Assembly: GCA_009936675.1 (NCBI GenBank)
Contig: JAACDY010000119.1
Span: forward strand, 1 to 5,169
DNA from: Bacteroidota bacterium
GTDB lineage: Bacteria > Bacteroidota > Bacteroidia > Flavobacteriales > Flavobacteriaceae
Reading direction: 5' to 3'
DNA: 5,169 nt
The notes under the pieces were generated by a model. It saw only the letters and a program-made list of their open reading frames with translations, ran no database searches and was not told where the DNA came from. Shown piece after piece: positions 4,244-5,169 of this stretch (within the stretch, counting starts at the first letter, position 1; every line of letters begins with the position of its first letter). The translations under genes were made by a program, and so were the position numbers.

Positions 4244-4810
4244 ATGCTCCGTTACTTTTCTTTAGGTCTGATGACTATTTTTCTTTTTTCTTGCACAGAA
4301 AAAAAACCTGAAAACAAACAAGTCGTTGATAAAAAGGAGAAGAAATTGAAGGTTCATGCTCCCAGTCAGGCTACCCAACTCACCCAACTCACGCCCGAGT
4401 TTATCGAGGAAAATAAAATTGATCAATGGGTACAATTCATAAAATTCAAAGATGCGGTGGAGGACATCACTTTGCTCAATACAGCCGAAATAATGACCTT
4501 TATCTCCGAACTCTATAAAACTACCAGTTCTCTATTAAAAGAGCCTTTTCCCGAAGATTTTAATAAATTTCCCATCTACAGCAGAATAAAAGTGATTCAA
4601 ACCCAAATCATCAAGTGTCATTTTTATGCGGCCAATAAACAAAATGAAAAGCTCAATCAGTCATTGGATGAACTCTATCTAGAGTACAACGTTCTATTAA
4701 AGCGGATGATTAGTATGGCAGAGGATAATAAAATAGAATTGGACAGTTTGAGAATGGTTAATCCTGTTTCTCAAGACTCAAAAACGAAACCCGCATTTTC
4801 GAGAAAATAA
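4244..4810 (+). CDS. Small lipoprotein of unknown function
   Basis: The 188-residue product starts MLRYFSLGLMTIFLFSC, a short lipoprotein signal with lipobox LFSC; Cys17 would be lipidated. A Lys/Glu-rich linker (18-35) leads to a helical domain of about 130 residues. This contains PFPEDFNKFPIYSRIKVIQT near 106-125, an arrangement (P-E-D/L, then I-x-SR-I-x-V) I associate from memory with uncharacterised flavobacterial lipoproteins, so no function is assigned. The ATG at 4244 is preferred to an in-frame upstream ATG at 4151, which lies inside cruF and would put a 31-residue non-signal extension before the lipid signal. It lies 11 bases after cruF with no terminator between, so it may be read from the carotenoid operon, although it could be a generic neighbour. 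Its last 40 bases overlap the end of the opposing minus-strand gene. Location would be the periplasmic face of the inner membrane or the outer membrane. Confidence 0.82.
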   Translation: MLRYFSLGLMTIFLFSCTEKKPENKQVVDKKEKKLKVHAPSQATQLTQLTPEFIEENKIDQWVQFIKFKDAVEDITLLNTAEIMTFISELYKTTSSLLKEPFPEDFNKFPIYSRIKVIQTQIIKCHFYAANKQNEKLNQSLDELYLEYNVLLKRMISMAEDNKIELDSLRMVNPVSQDSKTKPAFSRK

Positions 4811-5169
4811 ATCCCTTCGGTTACAGATTCAGAAATTTTCTCTTTTTGGTTTTTCAAAAATAAGGCTCCTGGTTGAAGGGTCAATGCATCATCGTATAAT
4901 GCCAGAAGTTTTTGGTCGTATTCTACAGATTTGTGCAAGTGGGTGTGATTGGTTTTCTTGATGGAAGAAATGACCATCTGTTCAAAGTTGAGCCGATGGA
5001 TAACCAGATTTTCTACCTCCACATTCAGGGTTCTCAACAATTGGGTTACGTCCTGGAAATAACGATTTCTATAGGTAGATTGTAAGTTGAAATATCGTTT
5101 GTCTTTGGAAAGATTTGACTCATCAGAAGCTTTTAAATACTCTAGCTTTGAATTCTTGAGCAGAGTAAG
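4771..5169 (-). CDS. Unrecognised helical protein, C-terminal part (continues beyond right edge)
   Basis: The frame is open from base 5169 to the TGA at 4771-4773, giving the last 132 residues; the start is outside the window. A TTG at 5040 exists but the frame continues 43 codons upstream without a stop, so it is not the start. The visible part is rich in charged residues and appears wholly alpha-helical, with segments such as SKDKRYFNLQSTYRNRYF, TLNVEVENLVIHRLNFEQ and KSVEYDQKLLALYDDAL, and ends GIYFLENAGFVFES. There is no membrane segment. I do not recognise the family. The gene converges on the lipoprotein gene and overlaps it by 40 bases at the 3' ends. The reading is supported by frame length and sensible amino-acid composition rather than by homology. 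Confidence 0.6.
   Translation of the reverse strand, partial: LTLLKNSKLEYLKASDESNLSKDKRYFNLQSTYRNRYFQDVTQLLRTLNVEVENLVIHRLNFEQMVISSIKKTNHTHLHKSVEYDQKLLALYDDALTLQPGALFLKNQKEKISESVTEGIYFLENAGFVFES
4801..4847 (+). terminator. Weak candidate terminator at the lipoprotein 3' end
   Basis: GAGAAAAT (4801-4808) pairs exactly with ATTTTCTC (4835-4842), with a 26-base loop, followed by five T, GG and five more T. The stem overlaps the lipoprotein stop and lies inside the coding end of the opposing gene. Low GC in the stem makes it a weak terminator; only the plus orientation has a T-run. Confidence 0.3.

Noticed and set aside
4771..5040. 89-codon gene starting at TTG 5040
   Set aside because: The same frame stays open to the window edge, so this is the tail of a longer gene.
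1..5169. CRISPR array, insertion sequence, tRNA or rRNA
   Set aside because: I saw no regularly spaced repeats, transposase-like frames, terminal inverted repeats or cloverleaf patterns.

Overview
The window looks chromosomal and comes from a pigmented member of the Bacteroidetes (Flavobacteriia or Cytophagia). The evidence is low to moderate GC, scarcity of Shine-Dalgarno sites before the main genes, -7 promoter elements of the TAnnTTTG type, and above all the protein families: a flavobacterial-type CrtI, a CrtA-like oxygenase, CrtD and CruF. Genus and species cannot be named from the sequence.

Layout. Bases 1-234 (minus) hold the first 78 codons of crtI, phytoene desaturase, which runs off the left edge. 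Bases 341-1042 (minus) encode a complete six-helix voltage-gated potassium channel with an intact TVGYG filter. Just upstream, at 1049-1135 (minus), is a 28-codon membrane micro-ORF in the same frame as the channel, separated from it by one TAA. Bases 1136-1420 are a divergent, very AT-rich control region. It holds a minus-strand promoter, two perfect palindromes, a 14-codon mini-ORF with an ideal Shine-Dalgarno site, a candidate plus-strand promoter, and a strong intrinsic terminator standing 70 bases before the next gene. Bases 1421-4232 (plus) carry crtA-like, crtD and cruF, tightly packed (a 4-base overlap, then an 8-base gap). A small lipoprotein gene follows at 4244-4810. It overlaps tail-to-tail by 40 bases with an unrecognised minus-strand gene (4771-5169) that runs off the right edge.

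How the genes work together. CrtI makes lycopene from phytoene. CruF adds water across the C-1,2 double bond of the acyclic psi end, CrtD then desaturates C-3,4, and the CrtA-like enzyme is placed to oxidise C-2 of the same end. The plus-strand trio therefore reads as a dedicated psi-end tailoring operon, fitting a monocyclic 1'-hydroxy carotenoid of the saproxanthin/myxol/flexixanthin type. The end product is inferred; cyclase, CrtZ, CrtW and CrtB are not in view.

The best lead for something undescribed is the 1136-1420 region. A terminator with no gene before it suggests either a short RNA of roughly 85 nt or conditional termination (attenuation) in front of the carotenoid operon.
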